This document shows, in pieces, positions 8,588 through 17,829 of a DNA stretch of 64,000 bases. The translations under genes and the position numbers were made by a program. The DNA comes from Hyphomicrobiaceae bacterium. Its GTDB lineage: Bacteria; Pseudomonadota; Alphaproteobacteria; Rhizobiales; Hyphomicrobiaceae. The notes under the pieces were generated by a model that did not search any database, was not told the origin of the DNA, and saw nothing but the letters and a program-made list of their open reading frames with translations. Position 1 is the first letter of the stretch, and the number at the start of each line of letters is the position of its first letter. The DNA lies in the NCBI GenBank assembly GCA_022842785.1, contig JALHOW010000004.1, positions 124,001 through 188,000 of the forward strand. The letters run 5' to 3'.

Positions 8588-10225
8588 ATGAGCACCAAAT
8601 CCTTCGACGCCGTCAGCCTCGGCATCATGTGGGACCGTCTGGTCTCACTCACCGACGAGATCGTCTCGACGCTGGTCCGTAGCTCGTTCTCGACGATCGT
8701 CTACGAGAGCTATGACCTTTCCTGCGTCGTCCTCGACGCCGACACGAACTCGATCGCGCAAGGCACGTTCGGCATCCCGGCCTTCATCGGCAGTGCACCG
8801 GTCACGCTGCGCCACATGCTGAAGAGGTTCCCCGCTGAAACGCTGAAACCCGGCGATATCGTCGTCACGAACGACCCCTGGCTCGGCACGGGCCACCTGT
8901 TCGACATCACCATGATGCGCCCGGTCTTCCGCAAGGGCCGCATCGTCGCTTACACGGTCAGCATCACGCATCTGCCTGACATCGGCGGCAATGGCTTCGG
9001 CTCTGCCTCGACCGAGGTCTACCAGGAAGGCCTGCGACTGCCGATCTGCAAGCTCTACGATGCCGGCAAGATCAATGACCTGATCGTCGAGATCATCCGC
9101 ACGAACGTACGCGTGCCCGAGCAGGTCATGGGCGACATCATGGCCAACGTGAGTTGCAACGAGGTTGGCGGACGCGAGCTGCTCGCCTTCATGGACGAGT
9201 ACGGCCTCGAAGATCTGCGCGAACTCTCGGCGGCGATCCGCGGCCAGTCCGAACGCGCCATGCGCGCCAAGATCAGCGAGTTCCGCGACGGCACGTACCG
9301 CAATCGCATCAAGGTCGAAGGCTTCGGCGAGCCCGTCGAGTTCGTCGTGCGCGTGGACGTGAAAGGCGACAGCGTCGAGATCGACTTCGACGGCACATCC
9401 GGCTGCGTGCGCGCAGGCGTGAACGTGCCCATCTGCTACACGAACGCCATGGGGCTGCACGCGATCAAGTCGCTCACGCTGCCCTCCATCCCGAACAACG
9501 AAGGCTCGGTCGCGCCGATCAAGGTGAAAGCCCCGCCGGGCTGCATTCTGAATGCGCTGACGCCCTATCCGACCGGCGGCCGCCACGCCATGGGCCACTT
9601 CGTAACGCCGACCATCTATGGCGCCCTCGCCGAAGCTGCGCCCGATCGCGTGCAGGCGGACTCCGGCATGATGAACCTCATTACCTTCCAGGGCCGCCGC
9701 CGTGATGACCGCGCCTTCTCCTGCCTGTACTTCGCGGCGGGTGGCTATGGCGCACTCGAAAACCTCGATGGCTGGGCGACGCTACCGCACCCCTCGAACA
9801 TGGCCGTCGTCCCCGTCGAGATCTGGGAAACGCTCACGAACATGACCATCGAGAGCAAGCGCCTGCTGACGGACTCCGGCGGCCCCGGGCGCTGGCGTGG
9901 TGGGCTCGGCCAGGAAGTCGTGCTCCGCAATGATACGGGCCACACGCTGACCATGCTCGGCATGGGCAATCGCATGGAGTTTCCGGCGCGCGGTCAGTTC
10001 GGCGGTGGTGCCGGCACGCTGCGCGTTCATGCCGTCGATGGGAAACCCGTCCACGCCAAGGGCCGTATGGATGTCGCACCGGGCGCCCGCATCACCGTCA
10101 CGGAAGCTGGCGGCGGCGGATACGGTGACCCGCGCCAGCGTGGACGTGACGCCGTGCGCGCCGACGTGCTCGACGGCTTCATCAGCGCCGATGCTGCGCG
10201 CGCAGTCTACGGCCTGGAGAGCTAA
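8588..10225 (+). CDS. hyuB: Hydantoinase/oxoprolinase family protein, subunit B
   Basis: A 545-residue partner subunit (hydantoinase B/oxoprolinase C-terminal class). Family features include the N-terminal IMWDRLVSLTDEIVSTLVRSSFS, the central VTNDPWLGTGHLFDITM and a Gly-rich C-terminus (TEAGGGGYGDP). HyuA and HyuB together make the ATP-dependent ring-opening enzyme. It ends 16 bases before the stop of the convergent aminotransferase, with no obvious terminator in between. The pair could supply an amino acid that the neighbouring aminotransferase or the nearby transporters handle, but that link is only inferred from position. Confidence 0.92.
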   Translation: MSTKSFDAVSLGIMWDRLVSLTDEIVSTLVRSSFSTIVYESYDLSCVVLDADTNSIAQGTFGIPAFIGSAPVTLRHMLKRFPAETLKPGDIVVTNDPWLGTGHLFDITMMRPVFRKGRIVAYTVSITHLPDIGGNGFGSASTEVYQEGLRLPICKLYDAGKINDLIVEIIRTNVRVPEQVMGDIMANVSCNEVGGRELLAFMDEYGLEDLRELSAAIRGQSERAMRAKISEFRDGTYRNRIKVEGFGEPVEFVVRVDVKGDSVEIDFDGTSGCVRAGVNVPICYTNAMGLHAIKSLTLPSIPNNEGSVAPIKVKAPPGCILNALTPYPTGGRHAMGHFVTPTIYGALAEAAPDRVQADSGMMNLITFQGRRRDDRAFSCLYFAAGGYGALENLDGWATLPHPSNMAVVPVEIWETLTNMTIESKRLLTDSGGPGRWRGGLGQEVVLRNDTGHTLTMLGMGNRMEFPARGQFGGGAGTLRVHAVDGKPVHAKGRMDVAPGARITVTEAGGGGYGDPRQRGRDAVRADVLDGFISADAARAVYGLES

Positions 10226-10241
10226 ACCGCGCGCGCCTTCC

Positions 10242-11543
10242 TCAGGCGCAATCCTTGAAGGCTTCGGCGAAGATCGACAGACCCATGTCGATCTCCTCGT
10301 CGGTGATCGTGATCGGCGGGGCAATGCGGAAAATGCCCCAGCCTCCGCGCACGACGCTCGTCGAGAGCCCCAGCTCCAGACAGCGACTCATGATGCGCGC
10401 GGCAAGCTCCGGGTTAGGCTCTTTCGTGCGTCGATCCTTGACGAGTTCAATGCCCATCATGAGGCCGCGGCCACGCACGTCGCCGATCACCTCGTAGCGC
10501 TGCATGAGGCTTTCGAAGCCCGCCTTCAGGCGCTCACCCGCCACGCGCGCACGATCCGCGAGCCGATCCCGCAGAATGATCTCGATGACCTTGAGGCCCA
10601 CCGCTGCGGGCAGCGGATCGGAGGCGTGAGTTGTATAGAAGTGGAACTTCTTGTCGAAGCACTGCTGCTCAATCTCAGCCGTCGTGATCACCGCTGAAAG
10701 CGCGAGCCCCGCGCCGAGTGTCTTCGAGAGCGTCACGAAATCCGGCACGAGGTCGTCGTACTCGCAGTCGAACAGCCGTCCCGTACGTCCAAGTCCCGTC
10801 TGCGCCTCGTCGACGATGACGAGCATCCCACGCTTACGCGCACGCTCGGCGGCCGCTTTGAGATACCCCTTCGGCGGCACGATCACACCGCCGCTCGACA
10901 GGATGGATTCGAGGATCAGCGCAGCAGGGCTGCCTGTGGACTGGCGGTCGAACAGCTCGAAACCGTAGTCGAGTTCGGCTTCCCAGTCGTAGGTATCGCC
11001 GTTCTTGAACACTGGACGATAAGGCACCGGCGCCGGCAGCGCGAACGAGCCCGGCAATGCGGGACCATACCCCTGCCGGCTGCTCGAGAACGTTGCCGAC
11101 GAAGCCCCGCCCGTAACGCCATGCCATGAGCGCGAGAGGGCCAGTACCTCGTAGCGCCCCGTTGCAACCTTGGCCATGCGGAGCGCCGCTTCGTTGGATT
11201 CGCCGCCCGTCGAGAGCAGCAGCACGCGCTCCAGATTACCCGGCGCCAGCTCGGCGAGCTTCTCCGCGAGATCGATGACCGGCCGCGACAGAAGCTGGCT
11301 GTAGAGATGCACTAGCTCACCGGCCTGCTCGCGAATGACGGCTGTGATCTCGGGATGGCTGTGGCCGAGGATCGTGCTCATCTGGCCGGAGGCGAAATCG
11401 AGAATGCGCCGGCCATCGGTCGTAGTCATGAAGGCGCCCTGCGCCTTGTCGATGATCACTGGCTGGAAATAGTGGCCGTAGCGCACAAGGTGGCGGTCGG
11501 CCCGCGCCCACAGCGCACCATCCGCAGATTTGCCGTCAGCCAT
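10242..11543 (-). CDS. Class III PLP-dependent aminotransferase (dialkylglycine decarboxylase-like)
   Basis: A 433-residue fold-type I PLP enzyme. The cofactor-binding Asp is in IVDEAQTGLGRTG and the Schiff-base Lys in TLSKTLGAGLALSAV. The early segments DFASGQMSTILGHSHPEI and LLLSTGGESNEAALRMAK are close to 2,2-dialkylglycine decarboxylase and other class III omega-aminotransferases. The ATG at 11543 has an AGGAGAAG ribosome site 3 bases away. The gene converges on hyuAB. It could be a decarboxylating transaminase or an ordinary omega-amino acid transaminase; sequence reading alone does not decide. Confidence 0.88.
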   Translation of the reverse strand: MADGKSADGALWARADRHLVRYGHYFQPVIIDKAQGAFMTTTDGRRILDFASGQMSTILGHSHPEITAVIREQAGELVHLYSQLLSRPVIDLAEKLAELAPGNLERVLLLSTGGESNEAALRMAKVATGRYEVLALSRSWHGVTGGASSATFSSSRQGYGPALPGSFALPAPVPYRPVFKNGDTYDWEAELDYGFELFDRQSTGSPAALILESILSSGGVIVPPKGYLKAAAERARKRGMLVIVDEAQTGLGRTGRLFDCEYDDLVPDFVTLSKTLGAGLALSAVITTAEIEQQCFDKKFHFYTTHASDPLPAAVGLKVIEIILRDRLADRARVAGERLKAGFESLMQRYEVIGDVRGRGLMMGIELVKDRRTKEPNPELAARIMSRCLELGLSTSVVRGGWGIFRIAPPITITDEEIDMGLSIFAEAFKDCA

Positions 11544-11924
11544 TTTCTTCTCCTGCGCTGGCGAGCGAGGCTCGCGATCGTTGTTGTGGTGCTTTCGTCA
11601 GAGGATCGCGCGACGCACGACCAGACAGCACGTCATCGTTCGTCATCATAACTACCGCTCCCGTGACCTGGGCAACAATAGAACGAAACCAAATAACCCC
11701 ATTCAAATGTTGCATTTCTGCTGCAGCGGCGGTCAAAGCAGCCGACGCATCAAGCTATTTATTGACCACTGAAGTATACAAAGTAGACAGTCACGCAGTT
11801 CGGCGCCCGAACCGGAATGTCGCTGAGACGACACTCGCCGGACGGGGAACTCGCCAGCTCAGCAAGCTAGCAAGCGCACAGCAGCCAGCCAGCCATCAGT
11901 GAACTCAGGGGCACGGAGGTTGGA
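11544..11924. other. Intergenic region upstream of the TonB receptor
   Basis: This 381-base divergent region is AT-richer than its surroundings at 11680-11790. A possible promoter for the receptor is TTGACC (11762-11767) with TAGACA 16 bases further on; it is weak. I looked for a clear Fur box or an Irr-type palindrome and did not find one. No gene-like frame with a ribosome site is evident. Confidence 0.35.
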
Positions 11925-14294
11925 ATGCGACCTGCTAGCGGGAGCGCAACAAGAAATATTGTCCATTCGGCAAGCCGAGTATCGGCTGTGCGAAAAGCGC
12001 TCATGGGAACGAGCGCACTCATCGTGGCGCTCGCGTGGTGCAATGTCGCTTTCGCGCAAACGACACTGCCACCACTAGCGGTGGAGACAAAGAAAGCCAA
12101 AGGCAAGAAGTCGGCGAAGGCTGCCCCCAAGCGGGCTCCTGCGCCTGTAGCTCCGGTTGATGCCCCCGCGCCGGCCGAAGTCGCGCGACAACCGGAGAGG
12201 GCGCCAGCCAACCCGATTACCGACACGCCACTGGCCACCCAGACCACGGCTACAGACATTCAAAGGAACGAGATCAGCAACATCAGCGATCTCGGCAACA
12301 CGACCGAGCCAGGCGTCGACTATTCGCCTCGTACGGACGGCTTTGTCATCCGTGGCATGGAAGGCCCGCGCATCACGACCGTCATCGACGGCATCCCGCA
12401 GCCATTCCTCTCGAACTACGCTCGCGGATCCACAGCTTCCATCAACGCGCCGACGAATGCCGACGGCGGCGGTGCCGCATTCGACTTCCGCTCGATTTCA
12501 GTATTGGACGTGCTTCGTGGTGCGGATTCTTCGCGCGTAGGCTCGGGCGGTCTCGGCGGCGCGGTCGTTCTCCGCACGCTGGAGCCCGAAGATATCATCA
12601 CGACGGGCAGCAACTGGGGTGGTCTGACGAAGGGCACCTACGACAGCAGGGACAAAAGCTATAGCGGCAGCCTCGCGCTCGCCGGCCGCGCTGGCCCGTG
12701 GCTGGCCTTGATGCAGGGCAGCTATACGATCGGCAATGACACCGATAACAAGGGCTCAAACGGCTCCTACGGGCTTCCCCGCACCGAACCCAATCCCCTG
12801 GATTTTGATCAGAGCAATATGCTCTTCAAAATCCGCCATGACGACGGCAGCGGGCATCGTATCGGCGTGACCGCCGAGCGTTATAGGTATGCGGCCGACA
12901 GCGATCTGATGACAAACTGGAATCGCACTGCTGCGGCTTCCGGTTACAATCCCTATAATTTTTTCGGCTACGAATCCACTGAGCGTCGGCGCCTCTCTCT
13001 CGACTACGACTACAAGGCACCAGTTCCTGGTGGTCTCATCGACACCGTCTTCGCAACCGCCTATTGGCAGGATGTGACCAGGGATACGGGCGCATTTGGT
13101 ACGCAGCGTAACGGGACCAACTATCTCCGCGACGTCAATATCGATCACGAAGCGTTCGGCTTTGTCGGCACGGCGACTGCCAGGTTCCAGGCGGGCGGGT
13201 TCAATCACCGCTGGCAGACCGGCATCGACGTCGCCAGCTTCACGGCCACGCAGTTCACCACCGTGCTTCCCGCGACGGCCTTCGGCAGTTCGCAGCCGGA
13301 TGTTCCGAAAGTCGATGGCGCGAAGTTCGGTATCTACGTCGACAATCGCATCTCCGTAGAGGGCTCACGCTTCGCGCTGACGCCGGGCATTCGCTTCGAC
13401 TGGCACGAGTACAGGCCCAAAGAGACTGACGATTGGGACGACAACTCGGGCTCGGGTCTATTCCCGTTGCCTGGCAAGCACAGCGGATCGCGCTTCACGC
13501 CTAAGTTGCTGGCGACCTATCAGCTGGGCCCGAAAACGGAGCTGTTCGCCCAGTGGGCCGCTTCATACCGCGCGCCGACCGTGAGCGAGCTGTACGAGAA
13601 CTTCACGAACCCGGTGACCGGATATGCACAAATCGGCAATCCGGATCTGAAGCCCGAGACAGGCCATGGTATCGAGATTGGCGCAAACTTCGGCGACAGG
13701 ATATTTGGTGGCCGGGCCGCGGCCTTCCACAACTGGTATCGCAACTACATTGGGACAACGCCGCTCACGCCGGACCCTGCCTATCCATCGCTTCCTTTCG
13801 GCGTAAGCAAGTTCATCAACATCGACGAAGTGCAGATCAGCGGTATCGAGCTCAAGGCGCACAGGCGCTTCAGCAACGGCATCGGACTGCACGGTGCGTT
13901 CGTCTACGCCCACGGTGAGGATGGGAACGGCAATCATGTTCCGACCATCGCCCCGATCAAGGGCATCGTAGGCATCAGTTATGAGAGCGTGAACTGGGGC
14001 GTCGATCTGACCGGTATCTTCGTTGGCAAGTATAACGATGATTTCGGCGATAACAGAGCGGACACCACCTTCGATGCGCCGGCCTATGCCATTGCCAACT
14101 TGAGCGGCTGGTGGGAGCCCTCATTCATGAATGGGCTGCGTATCCAGGCGGCCGTGAAGAACCTGTTCGACGAAACCTACTACGACGCGCTCGCAGTGCG
14201 TTCCGTCAACCTCACGGCTTCAGCGGCCCAGCCGGTGGAATTCTACTCCGCGCCGGGCAGAACTTTCATCTTGTCCGCGACCCACCGGTTCTAA
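11925..14294 (+). CDS. TonB-dependent receptor, hemoglobin/heme type
   Basis: A 789-residue outer-membrane receptor. A long signal region ends near NVAFAQ (about residue 45). It is followed by a Lys/Ala/Pro-rich linker (residues 55-100), a plug domain (GFVIRGMEGPRITTVIDGIP) and a 22-strand barrel ending in the aromatic TFILSATHRF typical of the outer-membrane assembly signal. The barrel motifs YRAPTVSELYENF and GNPDLKPETGHGIEIG are typical of the hemoglobin/transferrin/lactoferrin receptor family. It probably imports heme or another iron source with TonB energy. GGAGG lies 5 bases before the ATG. No heme ABC transporter, TonB or heme oxygenase gene is adjacent, so it is an orphan receptor. 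Confidence 0.9.
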   Translation: MRPASGSATRNIVHSASRVSAVRKALMGTSALIVALAWCNVAFAQTTLPPLAVETKKAKGKKSAKAAPKRAPAPVAPVDAPAPAEVARQPERAPANPITDTPLATQTTATDIQRNEISNISDLGNTTEPGVDYSPRTDGFVIRGMEGPRITTVIDGIPQPFLSNYARGSTASINAPTNADGGGAAFDFRSISVLDVLRGADSSRVGSGGLGGAVVLRTLEPEDIITTGSNWGGLTKGTYDSRDKSYSGSLALAGRAGPWLALMQGSYTIGNDTDNKGSNGSYGLPRTEPNPLDFDQSNMLFKIRHDDGSGHRIGVTAERYRYAADSDLMTNWNRTAAASGYNPYNFFGYESTERRRLSLDYDYKAPVPGGLIDTVFATAYWQDVTRDTGAFGTQRNGTNYLRDVNIDHEAFGFVGTATARFQAGGFNHRWQTGIDVASFTATQFTTVLPATAFGSSQPDVPKVDGAKFGIYVDNRISVEGSRFALTPGIRFDWHEYRPKETDDWDDNSGSGLFPLPGKHSGSRFTPKLLATYQLGPKTELFAQWAASYRAPTVSELYENFTNPVTGYAQIGNPDLKPETGHGIEIGANFGDRIFGGRAAAFHNWYRNYIGTTPLTPDPAYPSLPFGVSKFINIDEVQISGIELKAHRRFSNGIGLHGAFVYAHGEDGNGNHVPTIAPIKGIVGISYESVNWGVDLTGIFVGKYNDDFGDNRADTTFDAPAYAIANLSGWWEPSFMNGLRIQAAVKNLFDETYYDALAVRSVNLTASAAQPVEFYSAPGRTFILSATHRF

Positions 14295-14340
14295 GAGTGA
14301 ACGCGGCGTCGCTTGCACGCTGCCTGACGATCGAAAAACC

Positions 14341-14368
14341 AAAGCGCCGCACACCCGTGCGGCGCTTT
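14341..14368. terminator. Bidirectional terminator between receptor and ABC operon
   Basis: A perfect 12-bp stem (AAAGCGCCGCAC with GTGCGGCGCTTT) with an ACCC loop lies between two convergent genes. The A/T ends of the stem can give a short U tract in both directions, so it can serve both the receptor gene and the minus-strand ATPase gene. Confidence 0.8.
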
Positions 14369-14383
14369 GCATTTGCGCGATGA

Positions 14384-15136
14384 TCAGAGAATCTGGCTCA
14401 GGAAGGCACGCGTGCGCGGATCGCTGGCGCTCGTGAAGAACGTCGCCGGTGGCCCATGCTCGACGATGATGCCGCGATCCGTGAAGTAGATGTGGTCCCC
14501 GATCTCGCGCGCAAAACCCATTTCATGAGTGACCAGCACACAGGTCATACCCTCTTCGGCAAGCTCGCGGATCGTCACCAGCACTTCCTTGACCGTTTCC
14601 GGATCGAGTGCCGCCGTCACCTCGTCGAACAGCATGATATCCGGGTTCATGGCGAGTGAGCGCGCTATGGCGACACGCTGCTGCTGACCACCCGACAGCT
14701 CGCCCGGATAGGCGTCCTCCTTACCTTCGAGGCGCACCTTTTTGATCAGCCGCCGTGCCTGCGCCTCCACCTCTTCCTTGGGGCGCTTCAGCACGTGAAC
14801 CGGCGCCATCATGACGTTCTCGAGCGCCGTCTTGTGCGGAAATAGATTGTACGACTGGAAGACCATGCCGACCTTCTTGCGCAGCTCGAGCTTGTCGAGC
14901 GCGGGATCGTGCACCTCTTGGCCCTCGACCTTGATCGAGCCCTGGTTGATCGGCACCAGCGCATTGATGCAGCGGAGCAGCGTCGACTTTCCCGATCCCG
15001 ACGGCCCGATGATGCAGATGACCTCGCCCTTGCGCACATCGAGACTCACGCCCTTCAGCACCTCTATGGGGCCGAAGGACTTGTGCACGTCCTTGATGCT
15101 GACGATGGGCTGATCCGGCGTCCACGCGGTTGTCAT
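14384..15136 (-). CDS. Polar amino-acid ABC transporter, ATP-binding protein
   Basis: A 250-residue ATPase of the GlnQ/HisP/ArtP group. Walker A is GPSGSGKSTLLRCIN, the signature is LSGGQQQRVAIARSLAM and Walker B is DIMLFDEVTAALDPETV, followed by the switch His in VTHEMGFA. It powers uptake by the two permeases encoded just upstream in the same operon (9 bases away). GAGGTGA provides a ribosome site. Substrate class is a polar amino acid; which one is not visible. Confidence 0.95.
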   Translation of the reverse strand: MTTAWTPDQPIVSIKDVHKSFGPIEVLKGVSLDVRKGEVICIIGPSGSGKSTLLRCINALVPINQGSIKVEGQEVHDPALDKLELRKKVGMVFQSYNLFPHKTALENVMMAPVHVLKRPKEEVEAQARRLIKKVRLEGKEDAYPGELSGGQQQRVAIARSLAMNPDIMLFDEVTAALDPETVKEVLVTIRELAEEGMTCVLVTHEMGFAREIGDHIYFTDRGIIVEHGPPATFFTSASDPRTRAFLSQIL

Positions 15137-15145
15137 GCGCTCACC

Positions 15146-16027
15146 TCAGTTACGAACCGCGTATTTGCGCTCGAGCCGGATGGTCCAGCGCGCGATCGGA
15201 TAGCAGTAGACGAAGAAGAAGAGGAGCAGCATGCCATACATGGGCATGAGCAGTTCCGTACGCTGCTCGGAAGCGAGCGCATCCTGCGTAAGCGTCATCG
15301 CGTCGTTGACGCCGACGATGGAGATGAGCGGCGTTGCCATGGTCAGGATCGCGTACCAGTTCATCCACGGTGGGATCATGCGCTTCACGCACTGCGGCAG
15401 GATGATGCGCCAGAGTGTTTGAAGGCGTGAGAATGCGAGGCTCTCGGCCGACTCCCATTGCCCGGTCGGTATCGAATTGACCGCGCCGCGCACGATTTCC
15501 GCGATGTTCGCCATGATCGGCAGGGCAAGACCGATCGTCGCCTTGAACCATGCCGGGAAGGGAATTGTCACGCCGCCGATCCGCATCTGGAAGGGCGTCA
15601 GCAGCATCACGAAGAACAGCAGCACAAGCCAGGGCGAGTTGCGGAAGAACTGCGTGATCGCCCATGAAACGGAGCGCACGGGAGCGAACTTCGAGATCAG
15701 CCCCAGGCCCAGCGCGAGCCCGCTGACCGTCCCGATGGCCATGGCCAGAAAACTGACGAGAATATTGAGCGCAAACCCACCGAACTCGCGCGGCGGCCCC
15801 AACAGAATGAGCGGCGTCCACTTCCAGAGCGTCGCCAGAATGCCCGGACGCTCCCCGCCCACCGTGAGCTGAGCCCATGCCTCGCCCGCGAGGGCAAGGC
15901 ACGCGACCATGCCAAGTGCAATGCCGAGCGCGCGCGGCGTGAAGGCCGAGGCAAGAAAACCGCTCTCGCCCTGCGCAGGTGCGGGCACGGGTTGGATCAA
16001 TATTGGATTGCTGGCGGGCGTGCTCAT
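15146..16027 (-). CDS. Polar amino-acid ABC transporter permease 2
   Basis: About 293 residues with a long N-terminal extension and first membrane segment (residues 30-50), then the conserved five-helix core. The coupling-helix region is SIPTGQWESAESLAFSRLQTLWRI, which contacts the ATPase. The frame stays open further upstream to 16666, but that extension is antisense-like readthrough over permease 1. The real start is ATG 16027, whose ATGA overlaps the stop of permease 1, so the two are translationally coupled. The N-terminal extension resembles GltJ/AapQ-like permeases. Confidence 0.92.
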   Translation of the reverse strand: MSTPASNPILIQPVPAPAQGESGFLASAFTPRALGIALGMVACLALAGEAWAQLTVGGERPGILATLWKWTPLILLGPPREFGGFALNILVSFLAMAIGTVSGLALGLGLISKFAPVRSVSWAITQFFRNSPWLVLLFFVMLLTPFQMRIGGVTIPFPAWFKATIGLALPIMANIAEIVRGAVNSIPTGQWESAESLAFSRLQTLWRIILPQCVKRMIPPWMNWYAILTMATPLISIVGVNDAMTLTQDALASEQRTELLMPMYGMLLLFFFVYCYPIARWTIRLERKYAVRN

Positions 16028-16770
16028 TGGCCGAACCCCGGAACGCGCAGCGAGCGCTCGAGCCGCGTCATGAGCCAAACGAAGATGCCGACCAGAATGA
16101 GATAGAAGGTCAGCAGCGTCACCATCATCTCGAAGACATTGATGCGATCCGACCAGATCTGACTGGCAATGTAGAGTGTCTCGGGGACGGCAATGGCGTA
16201 CGCCTGGGTCGTCGTCTTGATCAGATTGACGAGATTGTTGTTGAGCGCCGGCAGGCACACGCGCACAGCGAGCGGCAGCACGACATAGCGGTAGATCTGC
16301 CAGCGATTGAAACCGAGCGATTCCGCCGCCTCGACCGTCGATTTCTGCACGGCCTCGACGCCGGAACGGAAAATCTCGATGTTGAATGCGCCGGCGAAGA
16401 ACGACAGCGAGATCACGGCCCACGCGAAGCTGCCGAGTATGGGCTGGGCGATACCGAACTCGTTCTCGACGCGCGGCATCTGGGGGCCAAGCGCGAAGTA
16501 GAAGAAATACATCTGCACGAGCGGCGGCGTGTTCCGGAAAAACTGGATGTAGCCCTGGACGAAGGCCTTGAGGATCTTGAAGCGGCTCCCTTGCAGCCAC
16601 GCGCCAATGATGCCGATCAGAACGCTCAGCAGCACGCACGTGGCAGCGAGCTGGACCGTCGTCCACATGCCGCGCAGCAGGCGGCCGCGCTCGAACGTAT
16701 CGTAGAAGTGGACGAGATTGATGCCGTACGCGTCATGCAGACTGCGCAGGAAGTCCCAAAGACCTTCCAT
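16024..16770 (-). CDS. Polar amino-acid ABC transporter permease 1
   Basis: A 248-residue permease of the His/Glu/Gln/Arg class. The motif KSTVEAAESLGFNRWQIYRYVVLP is the cytoplasmic loop that docks onto the ATPase, and the five core helices are clear. It ends with a 4-base overlap with permease 2. The binding-protein gene lies 86 bases upstream, giving the order receptor-permease-permease-ATPase. Confidence 0.93.
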   Translation of the reverse strand: MEGLWDFLRSLHDAYGINLVHFYDTFERGRLLRGMWTTVQLAATCVLLSVLIGIIGAWLQGSRFKILKAFVQGYIQFFRNTPPLVQMYFFYFALGPQMPRVENEFGIAQPILGSFAWAVISLSFFAGAFNIEIFRSGVEAVQKSTVEAAESLGFNRWQIYRYVVLPLAVRVCLPALNNNLVNLIKTTTQAYAIAVPETLYIASQIWSDRINVFEMMVTLLTFYLILVGIFVWLMTRLERSLRVPGFGQ

Positions 16771-16856
16771 TCAAGTCCCGTCGCTCGGAATGCTATGCGA
16801 ATTCGGAGAGAACTCCCGGGCGGCGCATACAGTGCGCCACCCGGCATTGTCGCAAT

Positions 16857-17678
16857 TCACTTCTTGGCTGCCGCTGTGGCATCGACCAGCCACTGCGTAT
16901 TGCTGCCCACCCACTTCTTCTCCATTGCGAGCAGCGATCCCGACTTCAGCCAATCCTTGAGCGTCTCGGCCATGAACTTGCCCCAAGGCCCGTCCAGATC
17001 TTCGCTCTTGACCGCGAGGCCCCACGGCACCGGCTTCCACTCGGTGAGCGCCACGACGTCGAAGCCTTCCCACTTCTTATCCTGAGCCTTCTTGAAGACG
17101 AGCACGACGTCGTCATAGACGAAGCCCACGCAGCGCCCGTCAAGGAGGGCCTGCTCGGCCTCCGGCACGCCCTTGAAGGCGATCAGGTCCTGGCCCGTGT
17201 ACTTCGACTGCAGCTCGTTGTTGTAGAAGGCGCCCTGCAGCGCGCAGACGGGCTTGCCCTTGAGGTCGGCCGCGCTCTTGATGTTCGCCTTCTTGTTGGC
17301 GAGGATCGCGACGCCCGAGGCGTAGTACACGGGATCGACGATGCCGACGACCTTGCGGCGCTCGGGCGTATCGCTCATGGTCGCGATCATGAGATCGATC
17401 TTGCCCTGCTGCAGAAACTGCATCCGGTTGGACGAGACGACCGACACCAGCTCCAGCTTCACACCGAGGCGCTTGGCCACATCGGCGGCCATATCGGCTT
17501 CCATGCCGACGATGGCACCGCTCGAATCGCGCGTACCCCACGGCGGATAGTCGGTCTTCACGCCGACGACGAGCGTCCCCTTTTTCTTGATCTCCGCGAG
17601 TGGATCGGCCTTCGCCGTCGTGTTGCCCGCCAACGCGGCGACAACGCCGAGAGCCAATGCCGCGATCAGTCGTCTCAT
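16857..17678 (-). CDS. Polar amino-acid ABC transporter substrate-binding protein
   Basis: A 273-residue family 3 periplasmic receptor. The signal peptide spans residues 1-27. The mature start ADPLAEIKKKGTLVVGVKTDYPPWGTRDSSG is typical, as is GMEADMAADVAKRLGVKLELV. It carries TMSDTPERRKVVGIVDPVYYASG, the ligand-contact region where an Arg binds the alpha-carboxylate of the amino acid. AGGAGA lies before the ATG. It is the first gene of the importer operon. Confidence 0.93.
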   Translation of the reverse strand: MRRLIAALALGVVAALAGNTTAKADPLAEIKKKGTLVVGVKTDYPPWGTRDSSGAIVGMEADMAADVAKRLGVKLELVSVVSSNRMQFLQQGKIDLMIATMSDTPERRKVVGIVDPVYYASGVAILANKKANIKSAADLKGKPVCALQGAFYNNELQSKYTGQDLIAFKGVPEAEQALLDGRCVGFVYDDVVLVFKKAQDKKWEGFDVVALTEWKPVPWGLAVKSEDLDGPWGKFMAETLKDWLKSGSLLAMEKKWVGSNTQWLVDATAAAKK

Positions 17679-17829
17679 CGCACGTCTCCTGTCATGCTAC
17701 CCAAAGCCCACGGCCGGCTCACAGCTCGGTGCGCTGATGAGGCCCGCTGCCCGAAATTATGGCATAGGCGGCCCGACGTCCGATAGCCGGACAATTCAGG
17801 CAACACGTTCGGTTTCCGGGCAGTCCCGA

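Noticed and set aside
16028-16666. N-terminal extension of permease 2
   Set aside because: The extra residues overlap permease 1 out of frame and lack membrane segments; the ATGA-coupled start at 16027 fits the family.
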